DNA from: a virus
Direction: 5' to 3' (one strand)
Length of the DNA stretch: 64,000 nucleotides
Virus record (IMG/VR): IMGVR_UViG_3300002161_000764
Span: 3,514 to 67,513 of that record
Both the position numbers and the translations under genes were made by a program. The notes under the pieces were generated by a model that saw only the letters and a list, made by a program, of their open reading frames with translations, was not told the DNA's origin and ran no database searches. The number at the start of each line of letters is the position of its first letter. The first letter of the stretch is position 1. Positions 18,392 through 26,951 of the stretch are shown here, piece after piece.

Positions 18392-18889
18392 TTATTTCTT
18401 CTTACGTGATTTTAGATTCTTTTCAACTTCTCTTTCTTCTATCTCTTTTAATCCGTGTTCTACAGATATATGCGCCTTGGCAACATATTGTTTTATTGCC
18501 TTAAGCAACTCGGTGGGAGTTCCCTTCATTGTTTTTGGGCGACGCATTCCGATTGTTAGTTGTGCGTACCACTCTCCATCCCTGTAGTATATGAAATATT
18601 GAACTTTTCCTCTCGATGCGATGTCTATAACATCAAAAGCATAGCCAGGAATTACAAGGTATTTTTCTCTAAACTTCTGTACTTGAGGAATTTTCAACAA
18701 ACCAAATATTGTGCTGACACCATAAGAAGCAGGCACTACAAGAAAAGGATGTGAGTCTGGTGGAAGTGACTTCAGAAACATCTTATTAATAAAGTCAATT
18801 TCCTCCTGAGTTTCATGATCAACGGTCGGGGCTGCTTTATAGCCACGATTGCGATGATTAGCAGCCTCAACTAATTGAGAAAGAATCAT
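18392..18889 (-). CDS. Leader-bearing protein of unknown function
   Basis: 165 residues. Leader MILSQLVEAANH with LVE motif. An EEIDFINKMF segment and a GEWYAQLTIG strand relate it to the 17384-17839 product. The C-terminus is very basic (EREVEKNLKSRKKK), consistent with nucleic-acid contact. Overlaps the upstream Dps-like gene by 4 bases. Confidence 0.72.
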   Translation of the reverse strand: MILSQLVEAANHRNRGYKAAPTVDHETQEEIDFINKMFLKSLPPDSHPFLVVPASYGVSTIFGLLKIPQVQKFREKYLVIPGYAFDVIDIASRGKVQYFIYYRDGEWYAQLTIGMRRPKTMKGTPTELLKAIKQYVAKAHISVEHGLKEIEEREVEKNLKSRKKK

Positions 18890-19278
18890 GCAAGATTTTC
18901 CATCTTATATTTAATTCTAGCAACAATGGCTTGAAGTTCCTCAAACTTATTCACCAAGAAGCCATCTTGCGGAATTATCTCGTGTTGCATTTCAAGGAAA
19001 TGATACAACTGCGCAACAAATTCTTGTGGTGTATTTTCACTAAAAATATTCGGTTCGCTTATTTCAATCCAAGTTTCAGTACCATATCCACCCATGTAGA
19101 TTTCCATAAGATCATCTATTAGTTCATTCATGCCATCGTACAGCTCGCCGAGCGCCATGTGCTGTGAAAAGGATTTAACCTTCCAATGCCACATTCTAGC
19201 GGTGTTTTGAGCAGCTAGTAGGTGTGATACTAATTCACCAATAGCTTCATCGTTTTTCTTATTGTTGTTATTATCCAT
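18886..19278 (-). CDS. Dps/ferritin-like protein (DUF5856-type)
   Basis: 130 residues, all-helical pattern. The helix ARMWHWKVKSFSQHMALG followed by ELYDGMNELIDDLMEIYMGG strongly resembles the Dps/ferritin ferroxidase helix pair (HWxVK ... H ... LxD ... E), and the family is the one I know as DUF5856 of tailed phages. It could bind iron or DNA, but the His-His spacing (9) is shorter than in classical Dps, so activity is uncertain. It starts MDNNNNKK and has no capsid-targeting leader. It lies within the internal-protein array and is coupled to the next gene by 4 bases. Confidence 0.75.
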   Translation of the reverse strand: MDNNNNKKNDEAIGELVSHLLAAQNTARMWHWKVKSFSQHMALGELYDGMNELIDDLMEIYMGGYGTETWIEISEPNIFSENTPQEFVAQLYHFLEMQHEIIPQDGFLVNKFEELQAIVARIKYKMENLA

Positions 19279-19391
19279 TATTTCCTCTTAAAGAAGTTAA
19301 TTACTGTCCATTGGTACAAAACATAGATGCGTTTTTGCTTATTTCAACAATGATTTATACCATGTTTTATTTACTTTTCCGGGTAGAATTG

Positions 19392-19631
19392 TTATCTATT
19401 TTTCATACTTTTCGTAAAAATATGCTCTAAAAGCATAAAATCAGAAAAGGTTAGTGCTGTATTTTCACCCATCATCTTCTTGAAGATGCCAGTGGTATAG
19501 GCCCAAAATCGTTTTGTCCCATGCTTGAATTTTTCTTCAGCAGATTTTTTAGCAGATTCCCAACGCTCCTCTGCCTTACTCATTGAGACACCATGTTTTT
19601 CAGCGTATTTTTTAACTAAAGTTGCTGGCAT
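19392..19631 (-). CDS. Small conserved phage protein (basic, Trp-containing)
   Basis: 79 residues from the ATG at 19631 (MPATLVKKYAEKHGVSMSKA). A TTG 18 bases upstream is a poorer start. The motif EERWESAKKSAEEKF followed by RFWAYTTGIFKKMMGE resembles small conserved phage proteins of unknown role. The gap of ~110 bases downstream holds TAAATA-type sequences but no gene. Confidence 0.7.
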   Translation of the reverse strand: MPATLVKKYAEKHGVSMSKAEERWESAKKSAEEKFKHGTKRFWAYTTGIFKKMMGENTALTFSDFMLLEHIFTKSMKNR

Positions 19632-19645
19632 ATTATTCTCACAGT

Positions 19646-20038
19646 TCAAATTTTAGTAGGTGCAGTTTGTGGTTCCGCACTGCCAGGATATTCTTTGGCT
19701 TCGCCTGAAAGCTGTTCTAGAAAAACTGGTTTTAAAATCTTATCGCGCACAAGTTCCTTGAAGTTTGGCTTAACATCTGCGCGAACCTTTACCACAACCC
19801 TGTTGCTGTTGCCCATAAGAGGTCTAGACCCAAAAATTCCAGCAGTTGCGCTAATTGACCATTTATTTTCGCCAAAAGTACGATCAAAAATGCCCGCAGT
19901 AATTGGCCAAACTGGCCAGGCAACAATCGGCCTGACTACATAGTCCTTGTACTCAATCTGCTGTTCTGGTTCCCATTCGCCCTCCCAGTCATCATCTTGA
20001 GATAGCTTTGCAGTTTCAAAAAGTTCTGTCAGTTTCAT
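19646..20038 (-). CDS. Leader-bearing protein of unknown function
   Basis: 130 residues from the ATG at 20038 (MKLTELFETAKLSQ). The longer frame upstream of this Met only overlaps the neighbouring gene. The LFE motif fits prohead-protease processing. The body is tryptophan- and proline-rich (DYVVRPIVAWPVWPITAGIF) and ends with VKPNFKELVRDKILKPVF. No known family. One base separates it from the stop of the upstream gene. Confidence 0.72.
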   Translation of the reverse strand: MKLTELFETAKLSQDDDWEGEWEPEQQIEYKDYVVRPIVAWPVWPITAGIFDRTFGENKWSISATAGIFGSRPLMGNSNRVVVKVRADVKPNFKELVRDKILKPVFLEQLSGEAKEYPGSAEPQTAPTKI

Positions 20039-20039
20039 T

Positions 20040-20585
20040 TTAACCAAACTTTTTCTTGAGGGCGGCTCTAAGAGCATCTGCCTTCGCTGCACTAATAAGT
20101 TTTGAAGTATTTTGCTGCTGTGAAATTGCTCCATAGGCAGACTTAAGCTTTTCATCCTTTGTTTTTTTATGAACACGTGAATTATACAGCCAAGCTGCCA
20201 TTGCCAAAACACCAATATCTCCGTCGCGATACCTTGCCCAACGTCCTTCTGCATCAGATGCGCCGCTGTCATTCCATTTTTCTAAAATACGCGCTTCATT
20301 TGCTGGAGATTTTGATTTAAACATTACTCTGCTAATAATTTTTTTCCCATCAGAAGTTTCTATACGAACAAATACACCACGAAGTGCATTAAAGACTCTG
20401 ATTAAAATATTTCCAAGACCCATTTTGATTCGTTCAGATTTTACTTCTTTTCCAACCTTCAGTACCTTTTCTGCAGTATCATCATCAACGACGACTAATT
20501 CATTTGGTTGGGTGTCAAGAAATGATGCAGCTTTATTCATGGCAAGCTGATTAGCATTTTCATTTAATAGCTCATGGATTTTCAT
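20040..20585 (-). CDS. Leader-bearing basic protein of unknown function
   Basis: 181 residues. Leader MKIHELLNENANQ with LNE motif. The core has GRWARYRDGDIGVLAMAAWL and the last ~45 residues are Lys/Ala-rich helices (KADALRAALKKKFG). No recognised enzyme motif. It overlaps the upstream gene by 4 bases (ATGA). Confidence 0.72.
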   Translation of the reverse strand: MKIHELLNENANQLAMNKAASFLDTQPNELVVVDDDTAEKVLKVGKEVKSERIKMGLGNILIRVFNALRGVFVRIETSDGKKIISRVMFKSKSPANEARILEKWNDSGASDAEGRWARYRDGDIGVLAMAAWLYNSRVHKKTKDEKLKSAYGAISQQQNTSKLISAAKADALRAALKKKFG

Positions 20586-21388
20586 TTTTGCACAGATATT
20601 TGCTTAATCAGAGTTGGTAAATGTGTCTCAAGCCATTGCACATATTGCTGACTTGAGTACTTGTTTGCATTTTTTGTGATTGTGGCAATAAATTGAGTTC
20701 CAACATGATCTGCAATAAGTTGCCCAAATGATGATTTTGCACCCTGCCCTGAGACCGTCTTATCAACGCCAAATTCATGTGTTCGTTGGCCCGTCTTAAT
20801 TCCACTATCTGCTAACCACTTCTTTACGACTGCAACTAGGTCCTTTTCAACACTGGGGTCATAGTAGTAGAACTTCAATGAGTCATTGTGTGACATAAAA
20901 TAATCCAAATGACGGTGTGTCTTGAAGCTAATCGGCGTCTGCTTATCATTTGAAAAATCGCGTATCTTTGAAATGAGCGTGTTGAATGATTTTAGAAACT
21001 TTGCGATATTTTCTTTTGTACGCTCAACCGTGATATAGTAGTTCAATGTGCGGTCTTGGCCTGTTTTTCTTGGTATGTTAGCATTTATATCAACTTGTGC
21101 CCACGGTCCGCCGCCGCCAGTATTGAAGAATTTTCCGCTAAAGTAAGTCTTCCACGCGTTTACAGCGGTGTCATCAAAGCCAACCTGCTTTGCCTTTCCT
21201 ATTTTGGCAATATCAACATCATTTACAACGATGTCATATATAATTGACTTTATTTCTTTTTGAAGAGTAGAATTACTGGTATCAACTACTAGATCTGAAA
21301 TAAGTTTTTCTAATTTTGCTTTTACGGGAGCAAAGTTAAACTGCTGAGCTTCAGCCAAAACCTGTAGATAAATGTCAGCCAGTTTCAT
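20582..21388 (-). CDS. Largest leader-bearing protein of block A, function unknown
   Basis: 268 residues. Leader MKLADIYLQVLAEAQQ with LAE motif. It is predicted mixed alpha/beta, with a segment of aromatic residues (DYFMSHNDSLKFYYYDPSVE) and a C-terminal helical region starting SSFGQLIADHVGTQFIATI. No known domain or catalytic signature was recognised. At this size it could be an effector enzyme of an unrecognised family. Confidence 0.72.
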   Translation of the reverse strand: MKLADIYLQVLAEAQQFNFAPVKAKLEKLISDLVVDTSNSTLQKEIKSIIYDIVVNDVDIAKIGKAKQVGFDDTAVNAWKTYFSGKFFNTGGGGPWAQVDINANIPRKTGQDRTLNYYITVERTKENIAKFLKSFNTLISKIRDFSNDKQTPISFKTHRHLDYFMSHNDSLKFYYYDPSVEKDLVAVVKKWLADSGIKTGQRTHEFGVDKTVSGQGAKSSFGQLIADHVGTQFIATITKNANKYSSQQYVQWLETHLPTLIKQISVQK

Positions 21389-21395
21389 TTTACAC

Positions 21396-21599
21396 TCATC
21401 TAATATTAAGTTTAGCCTTAAGCTCCTCTAGACCTTCTGTTCCGCTGATATTCTCTTTCTCAGCCGCTTTAGGGTCAGTAAGCGTTAGTTTCCAATTACC
21501 ACCATTACCTGCTTTAGCCTTACGAAGGTATGCTGGTGTTTTAACACGAGTTGATGCCTTTGGGGCAGCAGCTGTTTCTAGTAGTTGACTAACTTTCAT
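21396..21599 (-). CDS. Very small leader-bearing basic protein
   Basis: 67 residues. Leader MKVSQLLETAAAPK with LLE motif. The remaining ~55 residues are basic (VKTPAYLRKAKAGNGGNWKL). If cut after Glu8, a ~59-residue cationic peptide would remain, similar in size to small T4 internal proteins. Overlaps the next gene by 4 bases. Confidence 0.7.
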   Translation of the reverse strand: MKVSQLLETAAAPKASTRVKTPAYLRKAKAGNGGNWKLTLTDPKAAEKENISGTEGLEELKAKLNIR

Positions 21600-21838
21600 T
21601 TTTGATATTGTCCTTTCAGTACCACTTTAAATGTTCCTAAGTCTGTCGATACATAAAGATTGTGCGCTATTTCCTTTGAAGGATTTGCAGTGACCATATG
21701 GTTGTGTGCGTCAATTGCTTCCCTCTTGCTTTGGAAATACTTTACTGCATCGTTCATCTTACTTTCAACGCCATTATTATTTAGGCGGTGCAGCCAAATA
21801 TTAGTGCGTTTTTTAGACCACATTTCATCAATCTTCAC
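21596..21838 (-). CDS. Small protein of unknown function (GTG start)
   Basis: 80 residues, starting at a GTG that overlaps the upstream stop (GTGA). N-terminus MKIDEMWSKKRTNIWLHRLN only partly resembles the leader (no LxE site). A KYFQSKREAIDAHNHMV helix and a DLGTFKVVLKGQY strand follow. Unknown. Confidence 0.65.
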   Translation of the reverse strand: MKIDEMWSKKRTNIWLHRLNNNGVESKMNDAVKYFQSKREAIDAHNHMVTANPSKEIAHNLYVSTDLGTFKVVLKGQYQK

Positions 21839-22299
21839 TTTGTTTCCTTCGTTTCAGCGTCAATTGACATCATTTTCAGTATTTCCTCTCGGCTTGCAAC
21901 AACTAGACCATTTGGATTTTTTGAAGCGTATGGAACAAATGCTGACGCCTTCTTTCTATCGCCGCGCACCTTAGCCTTTGTTGCTGCTGCATTCAGCGCA
22001 ATATTGAGGTAGTTAGCAGCAACCTCAGCATTGCGGGCGGCATATCTTGGCTCAGTTATTTCAGCAAACTGCATCTGCTGCTGGAACGTGTCATATGCAG
22101 CATCATAGACTTGGTCAATCTTTTTGTCAATCTCAACATCCTCTGGCTCAACTTCAGTAGAAGGAGCAGGTGCTTGAAAAGATGCAAGAGTTGCTTCAGT
22201 CATTATACTGTACTCAGTGACATCTCTGACAGGCTCCTCAGTTTGGAATAAATCATCAAGTGGATGAATATACTTGCTGTCAGGTTGAAGCGTTTTCAT
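21835..22299 (-). CDS. Protein of unknown function at head of the small-gene array
   Basis: 154 residues from the ATG at 22299, which has a good RBS (GGGGAACAAA). A GTG at 22311 is an alternative. Acidic N-terminal half without a leader, then VAANYLNIALNAAATKAKVR and a basic tail. Not recognised. It is the first gene of the array in the direction of transcription. Confidence 0.7.
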   Translation of the reverse strand: MKTLQPDSKYIHPLDDLFQTEEPVRDVTEYSIMTEATLASFQAPAPSTEVEPEDVEIDKKIDQVYDAAYDTFQQQMQFAEITEPRYAARNAEVAANYLNIALNAAATKAKVRGDRKKASAFVPYASKNPNGLVVASREEILKMMSIDAETKETK

Positions 22300-22395
22300 T
22301 TTGTTCCCCACTGCTAAAATAATAAAAGAGCACCTTTTGCCCCTAGATTATCCGTTACTGGTTGATAAAGAGTTTTTATCTTTCTTGCCAGCACT

Positions 22396-22869
22396 TTAGA
22401 CAGCATTACCGGGCGCTGGTGGCTTTCTTTTATTTATGCCTCCCCACAGCGTTTTCTCTGTTACAACACGGAAATGCGCGCCCATTTGATTGGCATATGC
22501 TGATGCCGCTGCCCATTTTGCTTGATTTACCACAAGCGCCATCTTGTCTCTGTCAGTCATCTTGGGAGTTGGCACTGTTTGTGAGTAGGGCTTTATCTCA
22601 ACTATTTCTTTTCGAACACTACCATCTTTGTGCTTATACAAAACAATAATATCGGGGAAATAGCGATGAACTCGGTTGTCGAGTGGGCTTACATATGGAA
22701 TAATGAGTTCTTCTGAACCAAATTTTAGAACTGCAGGATTTTGGTCAAGCCATTTCATAAAAGCAAATTCCCATGAGGATCTAAAAAAAATATTATTCGC
22801 ATTCCCAAGATACTTCTGTGGATTTTGGCAGATAAACCTGCCACGCATCGTAGAATTTGCGCCCTTCAT
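22396..22869 (-). CDS. 4: Head completion protein gp4 (nuclease-like)
   Basis: 157 residues, close to T4 gp4 (~150). Hallmarks: NPQKYLGNANNIFFRSSWEF, NPAVLKFGSEELIIPYVSP, HRYFPDIIVLY and EIVEIKPYSQ. The last two supply the Asp and ExK of a PD-(D/E)XK-type fold. The protein acts after DNA packaging to make heads competent for tail joining. It starts with ATGA overlap to the upstream gene; the internal Met8 (MRGRFICQNP) is an alternative start. Confidence 0.9.
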   Translation of the reverse strand: MKGANSTMRGRFICQNPQKYLGNANNIFFRSSWEFAFMKWLDQNPAVLKFGSEELIIPYVSPLDNRVHRYFPDIIVLYKHKDGSVRKEIVEIKPYSQTVPTPKMTDRDKMALVVNQAKWAAASAYANQMGAHFRVVTEKTLWGGINKRKPPAPGNAV

Positions 22870-24299
22870 GGACCACCTGGACCGCTTGCTGGGTCAAGCC
22901 CGGGATTTTGTGGGCTATAGAAATTTGATGAAGATTGTGTAGAAACTGCTGGAGTTGTTTGACCTGTTCTGTCTGATAGAATCCCCGACATTGGACGCGC
23001 CGTTGCTTGATTCACCTTGCTGAATAGCCCAGCAGCCTGATCTGCAACTGCTGACTGCACTAAACCACCAGCCGCACTGCTTAGACCGCTCACTGCAGAC
23101 CCTGCTGCTTGGCGAAGGATTGAGCCCATGATTCCATTTCCACCGATCTGCTGTACTGCCTTGTTCACAAGGCTAGAGGTAAGTTGCTGTGCTGCTTTTC
23201 CAGCCACACCACCCAAGATATTTGCAAATGGGTTTGCCCTGCCTGCACTATTTCCTGCACTTGCTGCTTGTGCCCTGGCGGCTGGTGCAGCAGTGCTATT
23301 TCCTTGTAGTATATCTGTGGGTGCTCCAGAGCCAGTTACTCCTTGCTGACCAACAAGTCCTGCCACCGGGAAGTTTAGTGGTGGACCACCATCTCCAGTT
23401 ACGAGTAACTTATCATGTTTAGTCATCTCCATCCAATCATAGTCAAACTGCATGGTCAGAAGGTTAGGATCAGATGATTCGTGCGATAAGTCGTCAAGGT
23501 CAAATGATACAAGCCGAGGATTAACATAATCATAGAATACCGCTTTTACTGCATTATCTTTTGATCCTGGTGTAGTAGTTGGGTCAATGAAAATCTGTTT
23601 GACGCGAATAATGTCAATTGCATTTCCCGCATTTGCGTTGAACACCGCACGGTGGGCGATGTCTCCACCACCAGGAAAATTGTTAAAGTCGGAGAATGCC
23701 ATTCCGTTGCCTTTTTGCCATCCTTCAGGATCTGGCTTAGCATTTACATTACCATCCCGCTGCATAGATGCGCGAGTAATTGGTGAATAAACCATCAGTA
23801 ATATTCTAAAGAAATCAAATACATTGTTTCCTACGTCATCAAGAAACGTTATAGTGAGTTCGCGGTGCTTTACTTTCTTTAGCGCCTTCGTTCTGAAGTT
23901 ATACATGTTAACGTCATCTTCATACTCGAAGTCTACCTTTGGGCGGTCTACCTGCTTTATCATGAAGGTAAAGTCGCTTCTATCCAGCCAAGGTGCGATA
24001 TCCCTAAGTTGAGGACTAAAGAAAAACTGTACCTTGAAAAGAAACTTTAGTTTTGGTCTTGCAGGTGTTCCACCTGCTAAAGATGCAGCATATGACGTTG
24101 CATCCCAACTTGAACTTTTTGGCTGTTGTTCTGGACGAAGCGCTACGCCCGCCGCAGAAGATGTAGGTATCTTTAGTTTACCGCGTACGAAGTCTTCAAC
24201 TGCACCGCTGAGTTGCTTTTGTGCTTCATTTTGAAGAGCACCGCTTGCTTGCTTTGCGAGTGATATCCCAGAAGACTTAAGAATATTATCTATTTTCAT
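22866..24299 (-). CDS. 54: Baseplate tail-tube initiator-like protein (gp54-like)
   Basis: 477 residues. Residues ~80-320 contain a tail-tube-type core (FLFKVQFFFSPQLRDIAPWL, DRPKVDFEYEDDVNMYNF, LTITFLDDVGNNVFDFFRIL). That is the fold shared by gp19 and the baseplate tube proteins gp48 and gp54. The C-terminal ~150 residues are Ala/Gly/Ser-rich and low in complexity. Likely the platform on which tube polymerises. The numbering (54 rather than 48) is inferred because a separate gp48-like gene lies at 61449. Next to gp4 and one gene from gp19. Confidence 0.8.
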   Translation of the reverse strand: MKIDNILKSSGISLAKQASGALQNEAQKQLSGAVEDFVRGKLKIPTSSAAGVALRPEQQPKSSSWDATSYAASLAGGTPARPKLKFLFKVQFFFSPQLRDIAPWLDRSDFTFMIKQVDRPKVDFEYEDDVNMYNFRTKALKKVKHRELTITFLDDVGNNVFDFFRILLMVYSPITRASMQRDGNVNAKPDPEGWQKGNGMAFSDFNNFPGGGDIAHRAVFNANAGNAIDIIRVKQIFIDPTTTPGSKDNAVKAVFYDYVNPRLVSFDLDDLSHESSDPNLLTMQFDYDWMEMTKHDKLLVTGDGGPPLNFPVAGLVGQQGVTGSGAPTDILQGNSTAAPAARAQAASAGNSAGRANPFANILGGVAGKAAQQLTSSLVNKAVQQIGGNGIMGSILRQAAGSAVSGLSSAAGGLVQSAVADQAAGLFSKVNQATARPMSGILSDRTGQTTPAVSTQSSSNFYSPQNPGLDPASGPGGP

Positions 24300-24326
24300 T
24301 TAGCAGAGAAACCCAGCAATATGTCT

Positions 24327-24334
24327 TATTTATG
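24327..24334 (-). promoter_or_regulatory. Late promoter-like CATAAATA
   Basis: Minus-strand CATAAATA 28 bases before the ATG of the gp54-like gene. Confidence 0.6.
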
Positions 24335-24357
24335 ATATTTCTGAGTTCAAGGAGTTG

Positions 24358-24471
24358 TCAAATTAAACACATACCTCCAAGACCCTGCTGTATGGCTCTG
24401 ATGCTTTCAACTAGTGATGTAGTCTCAAATGGTGGCTTGTTGTCTTCTAAAAAGCTTGAGCCTCCTTCCAC
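24358..24471 (-). CDS. Possible small protein (37 residues, GTG start)
   Basis: An open frame starting GTG gives VEGGSSFLEDNKPPFETTSL followed by VESIRAIQQGLGGMCLI. Composition is protein-like and the frame overlaps the small frame at 24447-24566. It fills the only gene-free gap above 300 bases in the window. No homologue recognised and no strong RBS. Tentative. Confidence 0.35.
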   Translation of the reverse strand: MEGGSSFLEDNKPPFETTSLVESIRAIQQGLGGMCLI

Positions 24472-24566
24472 TTTTCATTCGAGGGCTTTGTCAATAGGCG
24501 GGCGGCCATTCTGTTGATGTGCCCATCAGGCTTGATTACCAGTTGCAAGAAGGTGCTTTTGTCCAT
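24447..24566 (-). CDS. Possible small protein (39 residues)
   Basis: ATG frame MDKSTFLQLVIKPDGHINRM continuing AARLLTKPSNEKWKEAQAF. It lies just past the gp19 terminator, with a weak GGAATAGGTT before the ATG. Protein-like composition but unsupported by any known family. Confidence 0.35.
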   Translation of the reverse strand: MDKSTFLQLVIKPDGHINRMAARLLTKPSNEKWKEAQAF

Positions 24567-24610
24567 AACCTATTCCATAGTCTATAGTTTTATATATCCC
24601 TCTGTGAAAA

Positions 24611-24633
24611 AAAGGGGCTCAATGAGCCCCTTT
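24611..24633 (-). terminator. Rho-independent terminator of the tail tube gene
   Basis: Stem AAAGGGGCT / AGCCCCTTT, followed on the minus strand by a run of seven T. 20 bases past the gp19 stop. Canonical intrinsic terminator. Confidence 0.9.
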
Positions 24634-24652
24634 GCCAGATTAGCTTGGAAAA

Positions 24653-25252
24653 TTAGGCGACGGCACCGCCTAATGCAGTTCCGTAACCAGCGCCACTCTC
24701 GATATGACGTGCATGATCATATCTGATGTTCATCGTGATTGTTGCTGCTTCAGAGGCTGAGTAGTCACGGTCTCCGAAGTCGGCTGATGTTAGCATGCAG
24801 CCCTCAAGAATCCATGTCTGTACAATGCCTTCATCACCATCAAGTTGCTCAATCTTTGAGCCGAACTTGTAGTTAGAACCAGTTGCTGCGGTATTCAGCC
24901 AACGTCCGTCAAGGTCAACACCAATTAGGCGCTGCTGTGTCTCAAGTTGCCCCTTGACTACAGTTGCTGCTAGCCCAGTAATATCGTCTTCAACTGTTAC
25001 GCTGATTGGTTCCCAAGTGTGCTTACCTGCAACGTACGCTACTGAGTTGTAGCGGTGCAATGCAACTTCTTCAAATGATAAGTTTGGAAGAGTGATGTTG
25101 GTTACCTGCATTGACAGGTTCTTTGCGCTGTTTGCGATGCCTGGAACAAGTTGTCCCATGTTCAGGAAAGTGATACGGAATTTGTTCTTTAAGCGAGGAT
25201 GGAGAATACCTGCGCCCACGCCAGGAATTCCAAAGTTTGATAGCGTTGCCAT
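24653..25252 (-). CDS. 19: Tail tube protein gp19
   Basis: 199 residues (T4 gp19 163). Starts MATLSNFGIPGVGAGILHPR followed by LKNKFRITFLN, the conserved tube start; NLSMQVTNITLPNLSFEEVA and the C-terminal ATITMNIRYDHARH are also typical. It polymerises into the inner tube through which DNA passes. RBS CTAAAAGGAG is optimal. A late promoter lies ~42 bases upstream and a strong terminator follows, so the gene forms a monocistronic late unit, as expected for a highly expressed structural protein. Confidence 0.95.
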   Translation of the reverse strand: MATLSNFGIPGVGAGILHPRLKNKFRITFLNMGQLVPGIANSAKNLSMQVTNITLPNLSFEEVALHRYNSVAYVAGKHTWEPISVTVEDDITGLAATVVKGQLETQQRLIGVDLDGRWLNTAATGSNYKFGSKIEQLDGDEGIVQTWILEGCMLTSADFGDRDYSASEAATITMNIRYDHARHIESGAGYGTALGGAVA

Positions 25253-25293
25253 ATTATACTCCTTTTAGAAGGGTGTTCAATCTTTATCCTAGA

Positions 25294-25301
25294 TATTTAT
25301 G
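25294..25301 (-). promoter_or_regulatory. Late promoter-like CATAAATA for gp19
   Basis: Minus-strand CATAAATA 42 bases before the ATG of gp19, inside a TAGACATAAATATCTAG-like context. Confidence 0.65.
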
Positions 25302-25337
25302 TCTAGACAAGTTTTTATGTAATAAAATAAATACTGG

Positions 25338-25345
25338 TATAAATA
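25338..25345 (+). promoter_or_regulatory. Late promoter TATAAATA on the plus strand
   Basis: Plus-strand TATAAATA followed by TT, 20 bases before the ATG of the homing endonuclease at 25365. Perfect match to the T4 late consensus, so this inserted gene carries its own promoter. Confidence 0.65.
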
Positions 25346-25364
25346 TTAAATTCATTATCCTATT

Positions 25365-26951
25365 ATGACAAAAAATAGAACTTTAGATGATCACATCAAA
25401 CTTGGGCACGTTCGGTACATTTCAAAAGATGCTGAACAGGAACTTATAGAAAGAACGCCTGGTTGTAGTGGTGACAATGCAGAAAGATTATTTTGGCTTT
25501 TGAATGGATTGTCTTCATATCCTAAATGTCAATCGTGTTCTAACACTTTAACATCTAAACAGTGGCAGCCTTTCTTAAAGAAACTTCACCGTACTGATGA
25601 AAACAAAAAGAGTGGTTATCTTCCATTTTGCGGAAAAAGTTGCGCTTATCTTAATGGGTCAAAAAAGGAAACCTATAAAAAAACCTGTATTGAGCGCTAC
25701 GGGGTTGAACACCCAATGCTGACAGACGATGTTGTTGCCAAGATAAAAGCAACTAACATTGACCGCTATGGAGAACCAGCACCTATGCGCTGGTCTGGTC
25801 AAAAATTCAAAGATGCTATTAGGCAAAAATACAATGTAGAAAATGTGCGGGCAATACCACGGGTGCATGAAGCAACAATTTACGCGAAAGCAAAAACAAC
25901 TACTGAACTGCTACCTCTAAAAATTATTGAATTAGAAAAATTGTTTAACGTAGAATGTCAAACAGATTTATCACAATTTGTTCTTATTCATCGCATGTAT
26001 GATATTTCATTTTCTTGGAAACACAAGTGTGGAAGGGTTTATGAAAGCAATATATCTGAGCGTGGAATTCGCCAGTGCCCAAGTTGCTCATCAGGAACAT
26101 CTAAAGGTGAGCAGGCAGTCATGGACTTTATTAAGTCTCTTGGCATAGAGGTTGAGCATCGAAACAAGTCAGTGATTGCACCAAAAGAAATTGACATCTG
26201 GATACCTGAGCATAAACTCGGTATTGAGTTTGACGGTACCTACTGGCACAGCGCTAAGTTCCAAAATGAAAAGCAGAGTTTAGAAAAACTGACCATGATG
26301 GAGCAGATTGGCTGTCGTCTAATTACGCTGCAGGAGCACCTGTGGGTCAATAAGCCTGAGCACGTCAAGAACCGGTTGGCGTCAATTCTAGGTAGAAATA
26401 AACGAGTGCAGGGTAGAAAAACAGAGGTACGCGAGATTGACAAGGAAGCGGCGCGGGAGTTCCTAACTGAGAACCACCTTCAGGGCTATGCACGTTCAAC
26501 TGTGCAACTTGGTCTGTTTTACAAGGATGAACTCATCTCAGTTGCTACCTTCTCAAAGCCAAGGTGGGCAAAAAAGCATGACTGGGAATTAATTCGCATG
26601 GCTTCAAAGGCTGGATTAATGGTGCAGGGTGGACCATCAAAACTTATATCTGAGTTTAGGAAAAATTATTCTGGAAGTTTAATAAGTTACGCTGATCGGT
26701 GCTGGAGCACAGGCAACGTTTATAATCAAGTTGGTTTTAAGTTTAGCCACTTTACGACTCCCTCCTATTGGTGGATCCACCATATGTTGGGAACATATGC
26801 CAGGTACCAGACACAGAAGAAAAAACTTCCAAGGCTCCTCACAGATCTTAATAAGACGTTTTCTCCAGAACTTTCTGAGGAAGACAATATGCGAATTGCT
26901 GGGTTTTTGCCGCTGTATGACCGAGGAAATAGCGTTTGGATTTTAGCCTAA
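25365..26951 (+). CDS. Vsr-like homing endonuclease with zinc-finger and RYG repeats
   Basis: 528 residues on the strand opposite to its neighbours. The N-terminal part has CQSC ... FCGKSC zinc-binding pairs and repeated ERYGVEHPM / DRYGEPAPM motifs found in phage homing nucleases. A second Cys cluster is CGRVYES ... CPSC. Around residue 275-310 lies the nuclease core KEIDIWIPEHKLGIEFDGTY followed by WHS and an MEQIGCRLITLQEHLW segment. This resembles the Vsr/PD-(D/E)XK-like I-Bth0305I class. The C-terminal third may bind DNA. The first half is more AT-rich than its neighbours, as in recent insertions. It has its own late promoter and overlaps the convergent gene by 9 bases. Related to the gene at 59039-60199. 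Confidence 0.85.
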   Translation: MTKNRTLDDHIKLGHVRYISKDAEQELIERTPGCSGDNAERLFWLLNGLSSYPKCQSCSNTLTSKQWQPFLKKLHRTDENKKSGYLPFCGKSCAYLNGSKKETYKKTCIERYGVEHPMLTDDVVAKIKATNIDRYGEPAPMRWSGQKFKDAIRQKYNVENVRAIPRVHEATIYAKAKTTTELLPLKIIELEKLFNVECQTDLSQFVLIHRMYDISFSWKHKCGRVYESNISERGIRQCPSCSSGTSKGEQAVMDFIKSLGIEVEHRNKSVIAPKEIDIWIPEHKLGIEFDGTYWHSAKFQNEKQSLEKLTMMEQIGCRLITLQEHLWVNKPEHVKNRLASILGRNKRVQGRKTEVREIDKEAAREFLTENHLQGYARSTVQLGLFYKDELISVATFSKPRWAKKHDWELIRMASKAGLMVQGGPSKLISEFRKNYSGSLISYADRCWSTGNVYNQVGFKFSHFTTPSYWWIHHMLGTYARYQTQKKKLPRLLTDLNKTFSPELSEEDNMRIAGFLPLYDRGNSVWILA

